From: Caballeronia jiangsuensis
Lineage (GTDB): Bacteria; Pseudomonadota; Gammaproteobacteria; Burkholderiales; Burkholderiaceae
DNA length: 64,000 bases
Direction: 5' to 3'
NCBI GenBank assembly: GCA_000648925.1
Contig: JFHF01000002.1
Span: 310,001 to 374,000, forward strand
The number at the start of each line of letters is the position of its first letter. Positions within the stretch are counted from its first letter, which is position 1. The translations under genes and the position numbers were made by a program. Below are positions 17,961 through 26,891 of this stretch, in pieces. Below the pieces are notes generated by a model, which saw nothing but the letters and a program-made list of their open reading frames with translations, was not told the DNA's origin and did no database searches.

Positions 17961-19034
17961 ATGACTCATCTGACACTTCAGGCGGTGACGAAGCGCTTTC
18001 ACACCGCGTACGCAGTCGATCACGTCGATCTCGCCGTGCCCGACGGCAAGCTGGTGTGCTTTCTCGGACCGTCCGGCTGCGGCAAGACGACTCTGTTGCG
18101 GATCATCGCGGGCCTCGAAACGGCAACGTCCGGGACCGTGGCATTCGCCGGGCGCGATCTGACGAACGTGCCGGCGAACCAGCGCGATTTCGGCATGGTG
18201 TTCCAGTCGCTCGCGCTGTTTCCGCACATGACGGTGGCGCAGAACATCGCGTATCCGCTGCGGCTGCGCCGCGTGGCGAAAGATGCGCAGGCAGCGCGCG
18301 TCGCCGAGCTGCTCGAACTGATCCAGTTGCCGCATATGGCGGACCGTCCGGTCTCGCGGCTTTCGGGCGGGCAGCGCCAGCGCGTGGCGATCGCCCGGGC
18401 GATCGCGTCGTCGCCGAAGCTGCTGCTGCTCGACGAGCCGCTCTCCGCGCTCGATGCGAAGCTGCGCGAAGCGATGCAGGTCGAAATCCGTCTGCTGCAG
18501 CAACGCCTCGGCATCACGACGATCATGGTGACGCATGACCAGCGCGAGGCCATGACGATGGCCGACGAAATCGTCGTGATGGAAAAAGGACGCATCGCTC
18601 AGATCGGCAAGCCGCTCGATATCTATCGCAATCCCGTCAGCGAATTCGTCGCCGATTTCATCGGGCTCGGCAACATCCTGCCCGTCACGCTCGACGGCAC
18701 GAACCGGATCGCGCTTCCAAACGGCCAGCAGATCACCGTCGATGGCGCGCCGCGCGCAGGCGCTGCAACCGATGACGTCCGCTTGCTGATTCGCCCCGAG
18801 GACGTATCGATGCGGGCGGTCACGGCCAATCCCGGACCCAACGTGCTGGCCGGCAAAGTGGCGTTCATCCGGGATGTCGGCTCGTCGCTCGAAGCCACCA
18901 TCGATTGCGCCGGCTTCACGCTCACCGCGGCCACGACCCCGCGCGAAACACCGGATCTTCGGGTTGGCATGCCGATCTTCGCGGAATTGCCGCCGCATGC
19001 CTGCAAGCTCATCGCGGCACGTACCGCGCATTGA
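17961..19034 (+). CDS. Polyamine-type ABC transporter ATPase (PotA-like)
   Basis: 357 aa. Walker A is GPSGCGKTT (about 36-44), the Q-loop region is FGMVFQSLALFPHM, the signature is LSGGQRQRV (about 133) and Walker B is LLLLDEPLSALD. The C-terminal TOBE domain (about 275-355) includes VRLLIRPEDVSMR and is typical of PotA/AfuC-type ATPases. It energises the two permeases encoded upstream. It is the last gene of the operon: a second, unrelated amino-acid transporter begins 38 bp later with its own strong ribosome site. Confidence 0.92.
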   Translation: MTHLTLQAVTKRFHTAYAVDHVDLAVPDGKLVCFLGPSGCGKTTLLRIIAGLETATSGTVAFAGRDLTNVPANQRDFGMVFQSLALFPHMTVAQNIAYPLRLRRVAKDAQAARVAELLELIQLPHMADRPVSRLSGGQRQRVAIARAIASSPKLLLLDEPLSALDAKLREAMQVEIRLLQQRLGITTIMVTHDQREAMTMADEIVVMEKGRIAQIGKPLDIYRNPVSEFVADFIGLGNILPVTLDGTNRIALPNGQQITVDGAPRAGAATDDVRLLIRPEDVSMRAVTANPGPNVLAGKVAFIRDVGSSLEATIDCAGFTLTAATTPRETPDLRVGMPIFAELPPHACKLIAARTAH

Positions 19035-19071
19035 TTCACGCCAACCAAACCTTAGTCACAGGAGACACCCT

Positions 19072-19884
19072 ATGAACACGACGACTTCCGTGCAGCGCTT
19101 CCTCAAACGCGCGTCCGTCACGCTCGCCTTCGCAGGCGTCGTGGGCCTCGGCGCATTCGCGCCGCTCGCGCAGGCCGATGCGCTCGATTCGATCAGCAAA
19201 TCCGGCGTGGTGCGCATCGGCGTGTTCGAGGACTATCCGCCGTTCGGCTCGATCGGGCCGGACATGAAGCCTCAGGGCTACGACATCGATGTCTCCAACC
19301 TCATCGGCAAGACCCTCAACGCGAAGGTCGAACTGATTCAGGTCACGGGCGACAACCGCATGGCGTATCTCGTCGACCATAAGGCCGACATGCTGCTCTC
19401 GGTCGGCAAGACACCGGAACGCGAAAAGGTGATCGACTTCTCGCAAGCCTATGCGCCGTACAACCTCGCCGTGTTCGGTCCGAAGTCGCTGGCCGTGAAG
19501 AACGCGGGCGATCTGGCCGGCAAGAGCATCGCGGTTGCGCGCGGCACGCTCGAAGACCTGAGCGTGAGCAAGGTCGCGCCATCGTCGGCGACCATCAAGC
19601 GATTCGACGACCCGAATGGCGCCATCTCCGCGTTTCTCGCGGGACAGACGCAATTGCTCGTGGTCGGTAATGACGTGGGCGCGACGATCATCGCCCGTCA
19701 TCCCTCGATCGATCCCGAGCAGAAGTTTTCGCTCTTCAGCTCGCCCGATCACGTGGGCCTGAACAAGAACGAGCCGCGTCTGAAGCAGAAGGTGGACGAG
19801 GCCATCGCCGCCGCGAAGAAGGACGGCACGATGAACGCCATCTCGCAGAAGTGGCTGCGCGCGCCGCTGCCGGCCGATCTGTGA
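19072..19884 (+). CDS. Periplasmic amino-acid-binding protein (ABC, HisJ/GlnH family)
   Basis: 270 aa. A Sec signal peptide (about 1-37, ending PLAQA) precedes a type II binding domain (GVVRIGVFEDYPPFGSIG, GYDIDVSNLIGKTLNAKVEL and KADMLLSVGKTPEREK). AGGAGAC lies 7 bases before the ATG. It serves the downstream two-permease, one-ATPase polar amino-acid transporter. Conserved carboxylate-binding features are present, but whether the side-chain pocket is for a basic or acidic amino acid cannot be read from sequence. The neighbouring 2-ketoarginine decarboxylase makes a basic amino acid plausible. Confidence 0.88.
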   Translation: MNTTTSVQRFLKRASVTLAFAGVVGLGAFAPLAQADALDSISKSGVVRIGVFEDYPPFGSIGPDMKPQGYDIDVSNLIGKTLNAKVELIQVTGDNRMAYLVDHKADMLLSVGKTPEREKVIDFSQAYAPYNLAVFGPKSLAVKNAGDLAGKSIAVARGTLEDLSVSKVAPSSATIKRFDDPNGAISAFLAGQTQLLVVGNDVGATIIARHPSIDPEQKFSLFSSPDHVGLNKNEPRLKQKVDEAIAAAKKDGTMNAISQKWLRAPLPADL

Positions 19885-19927
19885 TGCGCCTAGCCTTTTC
19901 GTTCAATCGTACGCCGAGGATGCTTCG

Positions 19928-20692
19928 ATGACCTACACGTTCGATTTCAGCGACTTCGGCCTCTATGTGGACGTGCTCGCGCATGGCGTCGCGGTCACGC
20001 TCGGCCTCACCGCCGTATCGACGCTGCTGGGCGGTCTGGTCGGCATCGGCGGAGCGTGCATCGCCGTGGCAGGGCCGAAGCCGCTTCGCGCCGTCGTCGC
20101 CGCGTATGTCGAGCTGATTCGCAACACGCCGTTTCTCGTGCAACTGTTCTTCGTGTTCTTCGGGCTGCCGAGCCTCGGCGTGCACATCGGCGAAATCGAG
20201 GCCGCCGTGCTCGCGATGACAGTGAACCTCGGTGCGTATGCGACGGAAATCGTCCGGGCGGGCATCGACTCGATTCCGCGCGGACAGGTCCAGGCCGCGA
20301 TGGCGCTCGGCTTGCGGGGTCCGCACGTCTTTCGCCACGTCGTGTTGCCGCAGGCGCTCGCCAACGTATTTCCGGCGTTGCTCGGCCAGGTGCTGATCGT
20401 GATGCTCGGCTCCGCGGTGGTATCGCAGATCTCGGTGCCGGACCTGACCCACGCCGCCAGTTTCATTCAGTCGCGCAACTTCCGTTCGTTCGAGTGCTAC
20501 GTGATCGTCACCGCGATCTATCTGCTGCTGTCGATCGTGCTGCGCCTCTTGATCAACCGGCTCGGCCGGCGGCTGTTCGCGGGGCGCGCCGCCCGCGGCG
20601 TCACGATCGCGCCTCGACGCGGGTTGCGCGGCCTCTTCTCCATGCGTGCAGCCGTGGCCGATCCCGGCCTTCCGAAGGAGCGTTCACGATGA
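19928..20692 (+). CDS. Amino-acid ABC transporter permease 1 (HisM/GlnP family)
   Basis: 254 aa with about five membrane helices. The family hallmarks are VELIRNTPFLVQLFFVFFGL (about 57-76) and the EAA-type loop IPRGQVQAAMALGLRGPHVF near 115-135. It has an unusually basic C-terminal tail of about 40 residues (RRLFAGRAARGVTIAPRRG). It overlaps the second permease by ATGA, giving a heterodimeric channel for the polar amino acid. Confidence 0.9.
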   Translation: MTYTFDFSDFGLYVDVLAHGVAVTLGLTAVSTLLGGLVGIGGACIAVAGPKPLRAVVAAYVELIRNTPFLVQLFFVFFGLPSLGVHIGEIEAAVLAMTVNLGAYATEIVRAGIDSIPRGQVQAAMALGLRGPHVFRHVVLPQALANVFPALLGQVLIVMLGSAVVSQISVPDLTHAASFIQSRNFRSFECYVIVTAIYLLLSIVLRLLINRLGRRLFAGRAARGVTIAPRRGLRGLFSMRAAVADPGLPKERSR

Positions 20693-21345
20693 TCGAATTC
20701 ACGCTATGGGATATCGCGCGCAATCTGATGCTCGCCGCGCGCTGGACCGTTTTGCTTTCGTTGATCGCGTTCGCCGGCGGCGGCCTGACAGGGCTGGTGC
20801 TGCTCGCCATGCGCGTTTCGCCGCTGCCGTGGCTGCGCAGGGCCGTCGTGCTGTATGTCGAAGTGTTCCAGGGCACGCCGCTCCTGATGCAGCTCTTCCT
20901 CGGCTTCTTCGGCTTGCCGATGCTGGGCGTCGAGGTGTCGCCGTGGGCTGCGGCAACGGTCACGCTCACGCTGTATACGGGCGCCTATCTCTCCGACATC
21001 TGGCGAGGCTGCGTCGAGGCGGTGCCGCGCGGTCAATGGAGCGCGGCGGCGAGCCTCGGCATGACATGGACGCAGCAGTTGCGTTATGTCGTCTGGCCGC
21101 AGGCATGGAAGATCGCCGTGCCGCCCACCGTCGGCTTTCTCGTGCAGGTCGTGAAGAGCACGGCGCTCACGTCGATCATCGGGCTCACGGAACTGACCAA
21201 GACCGGGACCATGATCACGAACGCGGTGTTTCGCCCTTTCCCGATCTACGCCCTCGTCGCGCTGCTGTACTTCGCGATGTGCTTTCCGCTGACCTGGTAC
21301 GCGCGCGCGCTCGAACGCCGGTATCGGATCGGCAGGCATCGCTGA
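20689..21345 (+). CDS. Amino-acid ABC transporter permease 2 (HisQ/GlnP family)
   Basis: 218 aa, about five membrane helices. It has YVEVFQGTPLLMQLFLGFFG near residue 60 and the EAA loop VPRGQWSAAASLGMTWTQQL near 110. The permease 1 stop overlaps its start as ATGA, and AAGGAG lies 8 bases before. It is followed after 43 bp by the ATPase gene. Confidence 0.9.
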   Translation: MIEFTLWDIARNLMLAARWTVLLSLIAFAGGGLTGLVLLAMRVSPLPWLRRAVVLYVEVFQGTPLLMQLFLGFFGLPMLGVEVSPWAAATVTLTLYTGAYLSDIWRGCVEAVPRGQWSAAASLGMTWTQQLRYVVWPQAWKIAVPPTVGFLVQVVKSTALTSIIGLTELTKTGTMITNAVFRPFPIYALVALLYFAMCFPLTWYARALERRYRIGRHR

Positions 21346-21388
21346 AGCTCGACTCGGTGTCCAACGTCCTTTCAAAACGGGTTTGCGC

Positions 21389-22114
21389 ATGATTTCCATC
21401 GGTAACGTGTCGAAATGGTACGGCCAGTTTCAGGTTCTGGCCGATTGCACCACCACAGTCAGTAAAGGCGAAGTGGTCGTGGTCTGCGGGCCGTCCGGGT
21501 CCGGCAAATCGACCCTCATCAAGACGGTCAACGGACTCGAGCCGTTCCAGAGCGGGAGCATCACGATCAACGGCGAGGCCGTCCACGACAAGCGGACCAA
21601 TCTGTCGAAACTGCGCGCGAAGGTCGGGATGGTGTTTCAGCATTTCGAGCTGTTTCCGCATATGTCGATCACGGAGAACCTCACGCTCGCGCAGACCAAA
21701 GTGCTGGGGCGCTCGAAAGACGAAGCATCCGACAAGGCGCTGCGCCTGCTCCAGCGCGTCGGCCTGCGGGCGCACGCGGACAAGTATCCCGGACAGCTTT
21801 CCGGCGGCCAGCAGCAACGCGTGGCGATCGCGCGTGCGCTGTCGATGGACCCCGTCGCGATGCTGTTCGACGAACCGACTTCCGCGCTCGATCCGGAGAT
21901 GATCAACGAGGTGCTGGATGTGATGGTCGAACTGGCCCAGGAAGGCATGACGATGATGTGCGTGACGCACGAAATGGGCTTCGCGAGAAAGGTCGCGCAT
22001 CGGGTGATCTTCATGGATCACGGGCGCATCGTCGAAGACGACGCCAAGGATGCGTTCTTTGCGCATCCACGCTCCGAACGGGCGCAGGAATTCCTGGGCA
22101 AGATACTCCACTAA
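21389..22114 (+). CDS. Amino-acid ABC transporter ATPase (GlnQ/HisP family)
   Basis: 241 aa. Walker A is GPSGSGKST, the Q-loop is VGMVFQHFELFPHM, the signature is LSGGQQQRV and Walker B is AMLFDEPTSALDPEM, all typical of GlnQ/HisP proteins. An in-frame TTG lies 6 bases earlier at 21383, but ATG at 21389 matches the family start (MISIGNVSKWYG). It completes the polar amino-acid transporter. Confidence 0.92.
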   Translation: MISIGNVSKWYGQFQVLADCTTTVSKGEVVVVCGPSGSGKSTLIKTVNGLEPFQSGSITINGEAVHDKRTNLSKLRAKVGMVFQHFELFPHMSITENLTLAQTKVLGRSKDEASDKALRLLQRVGLRAHADKYPGQLSGGQQQRVAIARALSMDPVAMLFDEPTSALDPEMINEVLDVMVELAQEGMTMMCVTHEMGFARKVAHRVIFMDHGRIVEDDAKDAFFAHPRSERAQEFLGKILH

Positions 22115-22189
22115 CACCGCCGTCACGTCGCGTCGGACTTGCTACTATAGTTTCGAGTGACATGCCTTCCATGATCGGAGACACGCCCC

Positions 22190-23080
22190 ATGCGACGACT
22201 TCCTCCGCTCAATGCGCTGCAGATCTTCGAGACCGTCGCGCGTCACCGCAGTTTCACGCGTGCGGCGGAGCATCTGTGCCTCACGCAAGGGGCGATCAGC
22301 CGACAGATTCTCACGCTGGAGGAGTATTTCGGCTTTCCCCTCTTCAAGCGGGGCGCAAGGGGGCTGACGCTGACGGCAGAAGGCGACGTACTGCTGCCCG
22401 TCGTGAGAGAGGGCTTCGCGCGCATCGAGGAGGTATCGCTGCGTCTCACGCGCCAGCGCACCGATCTCGCGCTGAAAGTGCCGACCTGCGTGATGCGCTG
22501 GATGCTGCCGAGGATCATGCGCTTTCAGAGCGAGCATCCCGAACTGCAATTGCAGATCACGACGACCTGGCAGCACGACGTCGATTTTCAGGTGGAATCG
22601 TTCGATGCGGCGATCATCTACGGTTCGTCGCCCGGCGCGGACGTGCACGCGGTGCCGCTCTTCAACGAGCGGCTCACGCCCGTGTGCTCGCCCGATCTCC
22701 TCAGCGAACGGCCGCTCGCCGCAGCGGCGGATCTGGCGCACCATGCGCTGCTGCATCCGACGCGCGATCATCGCGACTGGAAGCTGTGGCTCGATCGTGC
22801 GGGAGCGAGCGATATCGACGCGACGCTCGGCCCGACATTCGAAACGCTCGATCTGGCGACGAACGCCGCGATGCAGGGCTTCGGCGTCGCGATCAGCGAC
22901 CGCACGCTGGTCAGCGAAGACGTGGCCGCCCGGCGGCTCGTCATGCCGTTCGACACCGTGCTCGAAACGGGGTCGCGCTACTACTTCGTCTATCCGGATT
23001 GCGTCGCGAATCAGCCGAAGGTCAAGCTCTTCAGCGAATGGATCACGCGTAATCGGGATGCTGCGTTGGCTGTCGGGTAA
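22190..23080 (+). CDS. LysR-family regulator, GcvA-like
   Basis: 296 aa. An N-terminal winged HTH (about 5-64; FTRAAEHLCLTQGAISRQI) is followed by a type II periplasmic-fold effector domain (90-290). The LPPLNALQIFETVARHRSF start and the double-Leu pattern are those of GcvA-type regulators. It lies 75 bp downstream of the amino-acid ATPase on the same strand, unlike the usual divergent layout. It may therefore be transcribed with the transporter or from its own promoter in that gap. It probably controls the amine and amino-acid uptake and oxidation genes upstream. Effector and targets are inferred only from location. Confidence 0.88.
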   Translation: MRRLPPLNALQIFETVARHRSFTRAAEHLCLTQGAISRQILTLEEYFGFPLFKRGARGLTLTAEGDVLLPVVREGFARIEEVSLRLTRQRTDLALKVPTCVMRWMLPRIMRFQSEHPELQLQITTTWQHDVDFQVESFDAAIIYGSSPGADVHAVPLFNERLTPVCSPDLLSERPLAAAADLAHHALLHPTRDHRDWKLWLDRAGASDIDATLGPTFETLDLATNAAMQGFGVAISDRTLVSEDVAARRLVMPFDTVLETGSRYYFVYPDCVANQPKVKLFSEWITRNRDAALAVG

Positions 23081-23160
23081 CTTCGCGGGTAGAGTGCGCG
23101 ACGCATGACGCCACGCACCCATGCCGAAGAGGACGAGCGCGACTTAAGACCCAACCGGCC

Positions 23161-24255
23161 TCAGTCGATGCGATACACCCATTCGAGAGGATCGGCGAGC
23201 CTGCCGCGCTGGATTCCGGTCAACTGCGTGCGCATGCGTTGCGTCACCGGTCCTTCTCCCCCGTCGCCGATCTGAAATTCTCCGGCGGCATGGCGAACCT
23301 CGCCGACCGCAGTGACGACAGCAGCGGTCCCGCAAGCAAATACCTCGCGGACACGGCCGCTCGCGGCATCCGCACGCCATGCGTCGAATGCATAAGGCGT
23401 TTCGTTGACTACGATGCCTTCACGCCTCGCAAGCTCGATGATCGACGCCCTGGTGATGCCCGGCAGAATCGTGCCGGACAGCGGCGGCGTCGTCAGCGAG
23501 CCATCGTCCATGACGAAGAAGAGATTCATCCCGCCCATCTCTTCGATCCACTTGTGCTCGGCGGCATCGAGAAAAACGACCTGGTCGCAACCCTTGGTCG
23601 CCGCCTCGGTCTGCGCGATCAGGCTGGCGGCATAGTTGCCGCCGCATTTGGCCGAACCCGTTCCACCCGGCGCCGCGCGAGTGTATTGGTCGGACACCCA
23701 GACGGTAACCGACGACTTGCCTGCCTTGAAGTACGGACCTACCGGGCAGGCGATCACGCAGAACACGTACTCGTGGGACGCGCGCACACCGAGGAAGCTC
23801 TCGGACGCGAACATGAACGGACGCAGATAGAGACTGCTGTCGCCACCGGGCACCCAGTCCCGGTCTACCTTGACGAGCGATTCCACCGCATCGACGAACA
23901 GCGCTTCCGGGAGGTCGGCCATGGCAAGACGCGCGGCCGACGCACGAAAGCGCCTGGCATTCTCGAAGGGGCGAAACAGCGAAATCGAACCGTTTTCGCC
24001 GCGATACGCTTTCATGCCTTCGAAAATCTCCTGCGCATAGTGCAACACCGCGCAAGCGGGATCGATCTGAAACGGCCGGCGCGGCTCGACCTTGGCATCG
24101 TGCCAGCCGAGCGCGCTGGTCCAGCGCATCGTTGCCATGTGATCGGTGAACACCTTACCGAACACGGGGTTTGAAATGCTCGCGACGATCTGATCGTGCG
24201 GCGTCGGCGTCGCGCTCGGGGAAACGGCAAACTGTGTAGGCATATCGGTTTTCAT
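23161..24255 (-). CDS. ilvE: Branched-chain amino-acid aminotransferase (group II IlvE)
   Basis: 364 aa, PLP fold type IV. The PLP-binding Lys lies in GSAKCGGNYAASL (about residue 205). EEMGGMNLFFV and GTILPGITRASIIELARREG are hallmark group II BCAT motifs. It transfers the amino group between branched-chain amino acids and their 2-oxo acids with 2-oxoglutarate/glutamate. The start is placed at the ATG at 24255 (MKTDMPTQF). A second ATG at 24243 is possible, and the frame upstream begins with TTG and lacks support. It lies 152 bp downstream of the LeuA-like gene on the same strand, which fits a branched-chain metabolism pair. It converges with the lysR gene. Confidence 0.9.
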   Translation of the reverse strand: MKTDMPTQFAVSPSATPTPHDQIVASISNPVFGKVFTDHMATMRWTSALGWHDAKVEPRRPFQIDPACAVLHYAQEIFEGMKAYRGENGSISLFRPFENARRFRASAARLAMADLPEALFVDAVESLVKVDRDWVPGGDSSLYLRPFMFASESFLGVRASHEYVFCVIACPVGPYFKAGKSSVTVWVSDQYTRAAPGGTGSAKCGGNYAASLIAQTEAATKGCDQVVFLDAAEHKWIEEMGGMNLFFVMDDGSLTTPPLSGTILPGITRASIIELARREGIVVNETPYAFDAWRADAASGRVREVFACGTAAVVTAVGEVRHAAGEFQIGDGGEGPVTQRMRTQLTGIQRGRLADPLEWVYRID

Positions 24256-24407
24256 ACTTTCAAGCGACCAATGACGGGACGCGTCCCGCCAGACTCGCGA
24301 GGGATTGAAATGAAAGGAGAGCAAACGCGGAGGCGTTCGTCTCCCGGAAATGGCGTTTTCGAAGGCATGTCTTCTTCGGACCGCATCGTTGCATCCGGCG
24401 CACGTCG

Positions 24408-25592
24408 TCAGCGTTGCGAACCGGCCGTATCCGCTATCTTGCCTTGCCGCGACAAGGCGACGAGTGCGTCGTCGGACACGGAAGCTTCCCGATCGGCGAG
24501 CGCCTTGAAGCGAACGAACGCCGCATTCAGTTCGGTTTCGCTGTCGATCTCGATTCCCAGCTCCTGCAATCGCTGCCTGAACGCGTTTCGACCCGACAGT
24601 TTGCCGAGCACGATCCTGTTCGCGCTCCAGCCCACGTCTTCCGCGCGCATGATTTCGTAGGTGTCGCGCGCTTTCAGCACGCCGTCCTGATGGATGCCCG
24701 ATGCATGCGCGAACGCATTGGCGCCGACGACCGCCTTGTTAGGTTGCACCGTGAACCCCGTGATCTCCGAAACCAGCCGCGAGGCTTCGACGATCTGAGT
24801 CGTGTCCACGCGCATATCGAGGCCGAAGACATCCCGTCGCGTCCTGACTGCCATCACGACTTCCTCGAGCGCCGTATTGCCCGCCCGCTCGCCGAGGCCG
24901 TTGATCGCACATTCGATCTGCCTGGCCCCGCCCGACTTGACGGCTGCGAGCGAGTTGGCCACGGCCAGGCCGAGATCATCGTGACAGTGGACGGAAAAGA
25001 CCGCCCGGTCGGAATTGGGAATGCGTTCGCGAAGTTCGCGGATCAACGCAGCGTAGCCATCCGGAACGGCATAGCCGACCGTATCGGGGACGTTGATGGT
25101 CGTCGCACCTTCGTCGATCACGCCTTCGATCACGCGACAGAGAAAGTCGAGGTCGGAGCGGCTCGCGTCTTCCGGCGAGAACTCGACGTCATCGGTATGA
25201 CCGCGCGCGAGACGCACTGCGCGCCGCGCCTGTTCATAGACCTGATCGGGCGACATGCGCAGCTTCTTTTCCATGTGCAGCGCGGATGTGGCGATGAAGG
25301 TATGAATGCGGAATCGGCTGGCCGGCTTCAGCGCCTCGGCGGCACGCGAAATGTCACGCTCGTTCGCCCGCGCCAGAGAACAGACGATGCTGTCCTTGAC
25401 CTCGCCGGCGATCGCCTGAATCGCCTCGAAGTCGCCTTCGGAACTCGCTGCAAAGCCTGCTTCGATCACGTCGACGCGCATGCATTCGAGCTGTCGGGCG
25501 ATGCGCAGTTTTTCGTCCTTGGTCATCGAGGCACCCGGCGACTGTTCTCCATCGCGCAAGGTGGTGTCGAAAATGATGAGTCGGTCTGACAT
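24408..25592 (-). CDS. Short 2-isopropylmalate synthase-like protein lacking the regulatory domain
   Basis: 394 aa. A TIM-barrel HMGL/DRE domain fills the first 280 or so residues. It begins [19 protein letters not shown] and has the metal-binding [14 protein letters not shown] and the [17 protein letters not shown] loop. A linker subdomain ends near [12 protein letters not shown]. Classical LeuA proteins are about 510-520 aa because a C-terminal allosteric domain binds leucine. Here the protein stops about where that domain would begin. It should condense acetyl-CoA with a 2-oxo acid, 2-oxoisovalerate being the default. Homocitrate- or methylmalate-type specificity cannot be excluded. AGGAGA lies 6 bases before the ATG at 25592. 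It is followed on the same strand by the aminotransferase gene. Confidence 0.82.
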   Translation of the reverse strand: MSDRLIIFDTTLRDGEQSPGASMTKDEKLRIARQLECMRVDVIEAGFAASSEGDFEAIQAIAGEVKDSIVCSLARANERDISRAAEALKPASRFRIHTFIATSALHMEKKLRMSPDQVYEQARRAVRLARGHTDDVEFSPEDASRSDLDFLCRVIEGVIDEGATTINVPDTVGYAVPDGYAALIRELRERIPNSDRAVFSVHCHDDLGLAVANSLAAVKSGGARQIECAINGLGERAGNTALEEVVMAVRTRRDVFGLDMRVDTTQIVEASRLVSEITGFTVQPNKAVVGANAFAHASGIHQDGVLKARDTYEIMRAEDVGWSANRIVLGKLSGRNAFRQRLQELGIEIDSETELNAAFVRFKALADREASVSDDALVALSRQGKIADTAGSQR

Positions 25593-25757
25593 GCCAGTCT
25601 CCTGTGGGGAACGGCAATTGCGTTGATCAGGGAATGGGGGGTAACCCTTCCTGCCTGTCATGACGCTGGATCACAGCGCCTGACCGCGCGATTATAGCTA
25701 ACGATGACGCGGGCAAATCTAGGGTCAACCCGCATCGATTGGTTCGCATCTCCCGAC

Positions 25758-26891
25758 TCAAGTCCGCGATGTCTGAGGCAACATCCGCACGACGCGTGGC
25801 AGCAACTCCATCACCGGAATGCGCATCGCATCGGCCAGTTCGTCGATGCCGATGAACCCGCCGCCGTCCTCGCCGACGATCGTCACGACGCTGCCGACGC
25901 CGGCCTCGGGCAGTGCGCTCAGATCGATCACCGTGTGCTGCAGCGAGCGTCGCCCCATGATGGTCGCATCGCGTCCGCCGACAAGCACGCGTCCGAACGG
26001 CGGCACGTGATTCAGCCCGTCCCCGAAGCCGATCGGCACGACGCCCACGCGCATCGCGTGTTCGAGACGAATGGGCGCCGCATAGCCGATACCGAGCGTC
26101 GATCCCGCCGGATGCTCCTGCACATGGATGATGCGTCCGCGAATGGCGTGGAGCATCGGGCGCAGCGGCACGCGCGCCATCCATTCGGCATCGAGCGCGC
26201 CGTAGAGCAGCCGTCCCGGATCGACCGCGCTGTAACGCAGTTCCGGATGCGCGATCATCACGCGCGAACTCGCGAGCATCGTCTCCAGATCGCGCAAACC
26301 CGCTGAATGCGCATCGGCGAGCGCGGCATCGAAAACGCCCGCCTGGCGCGCGGTGATCGCTTCGTCGCCAGGCGAACTCAGGTGCGTGTAGACGCCCTTC
26401 AGGCGAACGCTCGACTGCTGCGCGAGCACGGCGAACGCTTCTGCCCATTGCGACGCGAGAAAACCGAAACGGCCGAAGCCCGGATCGATCTCGATGAACG
26501 CATCGACCGGAACGCGCGCCGCCACGAACGCGCGCAGGCTCTCCATGCTCTGGATCGTGACGATCAGGCCGAGCGACGCGACGCGCGCCGCATCTTCCGG
26601 CAGCGTCGATGCGAACAGCAGGATGTCGCGCGTGACGCCCGCCGCGCGAATCGCCATACCCTCTTCCGGACTGCCGACGCAAAAGCCATCGACACCGGCG
26701 GCGTCGGCGAGGCGCGCGACCTTCGCCGCGCCGAAACCGAAGCCGTCGCCCTTGCAGACGAACCAGATCTTCGCGCCGCCCGCGAGCCTGCGCGCCACCG
26801 CGAGATTCGCGGCGATCGCGCCTTCATCGATCTCCGCCCACGCGGGACGCAGCAGACGGTATTCGCGCAGGTCGTCGGCGGATGCGTTCAT
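25758..26891 (-). CDS. Divergent alanine-racemase-fold (type III PLP) protein
   Basis: 377 aa. The N-terminal PLP barrel has the lysine motif FVCKGDGFGFG in place of VKANAYGHG. The C-terminal domain carries the second catalytic Tyr (LGIGYAAPIR, matching SYG of Alr) followed by VPIGFGDGLN. Compared with canonical Alr, the Arg that contacts the pyridine nitrogen (VRPGIxxYG) is Asp here (VDPGRLLYG), Tyr284 is Phe, and the substrate-gate CMDQ is SLQH. It should act on an amino acid or derivative, by racemisation or a related PLP reaction. Substrate and reaction are open. Its start overlaps the hyuB stop as ATGA, so it is the third gene of the hyuA-hyuB operon. That links it to ring-opened hydantoin or lactam products. 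Confidence 0.8.
   Translation of the reverse strand: MNASADDLREYRLLRPAWAEIDEGAIAANLAVARRLAGGAKIWFVCKGDGFGFGAAKVARLADAAGVDGFCVGSPEEGMAIRAAGVTRDILLFASTLPEDAARVASLGLIVTIQSMESLRAFVAARVPVDAFIEIDPGFGRFGFLASQWAEAFAVLAQQSSVRLKGVYTHLSSPGDEAITARQAGVFDAALADAHSAGLRDLETMLASSRVMIAHPELRYSAVDPGRLLYGALDAEWMARVPLRPMLHAIRGRIIHVQEHPAGSTLGIGYAAPIRLEHAMRVGVVPIGFGDGLNHVPPFGRVLVGGRDATIMGRRSLQHTVIDLSALPEAGVGSVVTIVGEDGGGFIGIDELADAMRIPVMELLPRVVRMLPQTSRT

Noticed and set aside
23161-24255. The aminotransferase as the missing arginine transaminase of the AruI pathway
   Set aside because: Its EEMGGMNLFF and PLP-lysine motifs are those of branched-chain aminotransferases, it is on the opposite strand, and it is paired with the LeuA-like gene.
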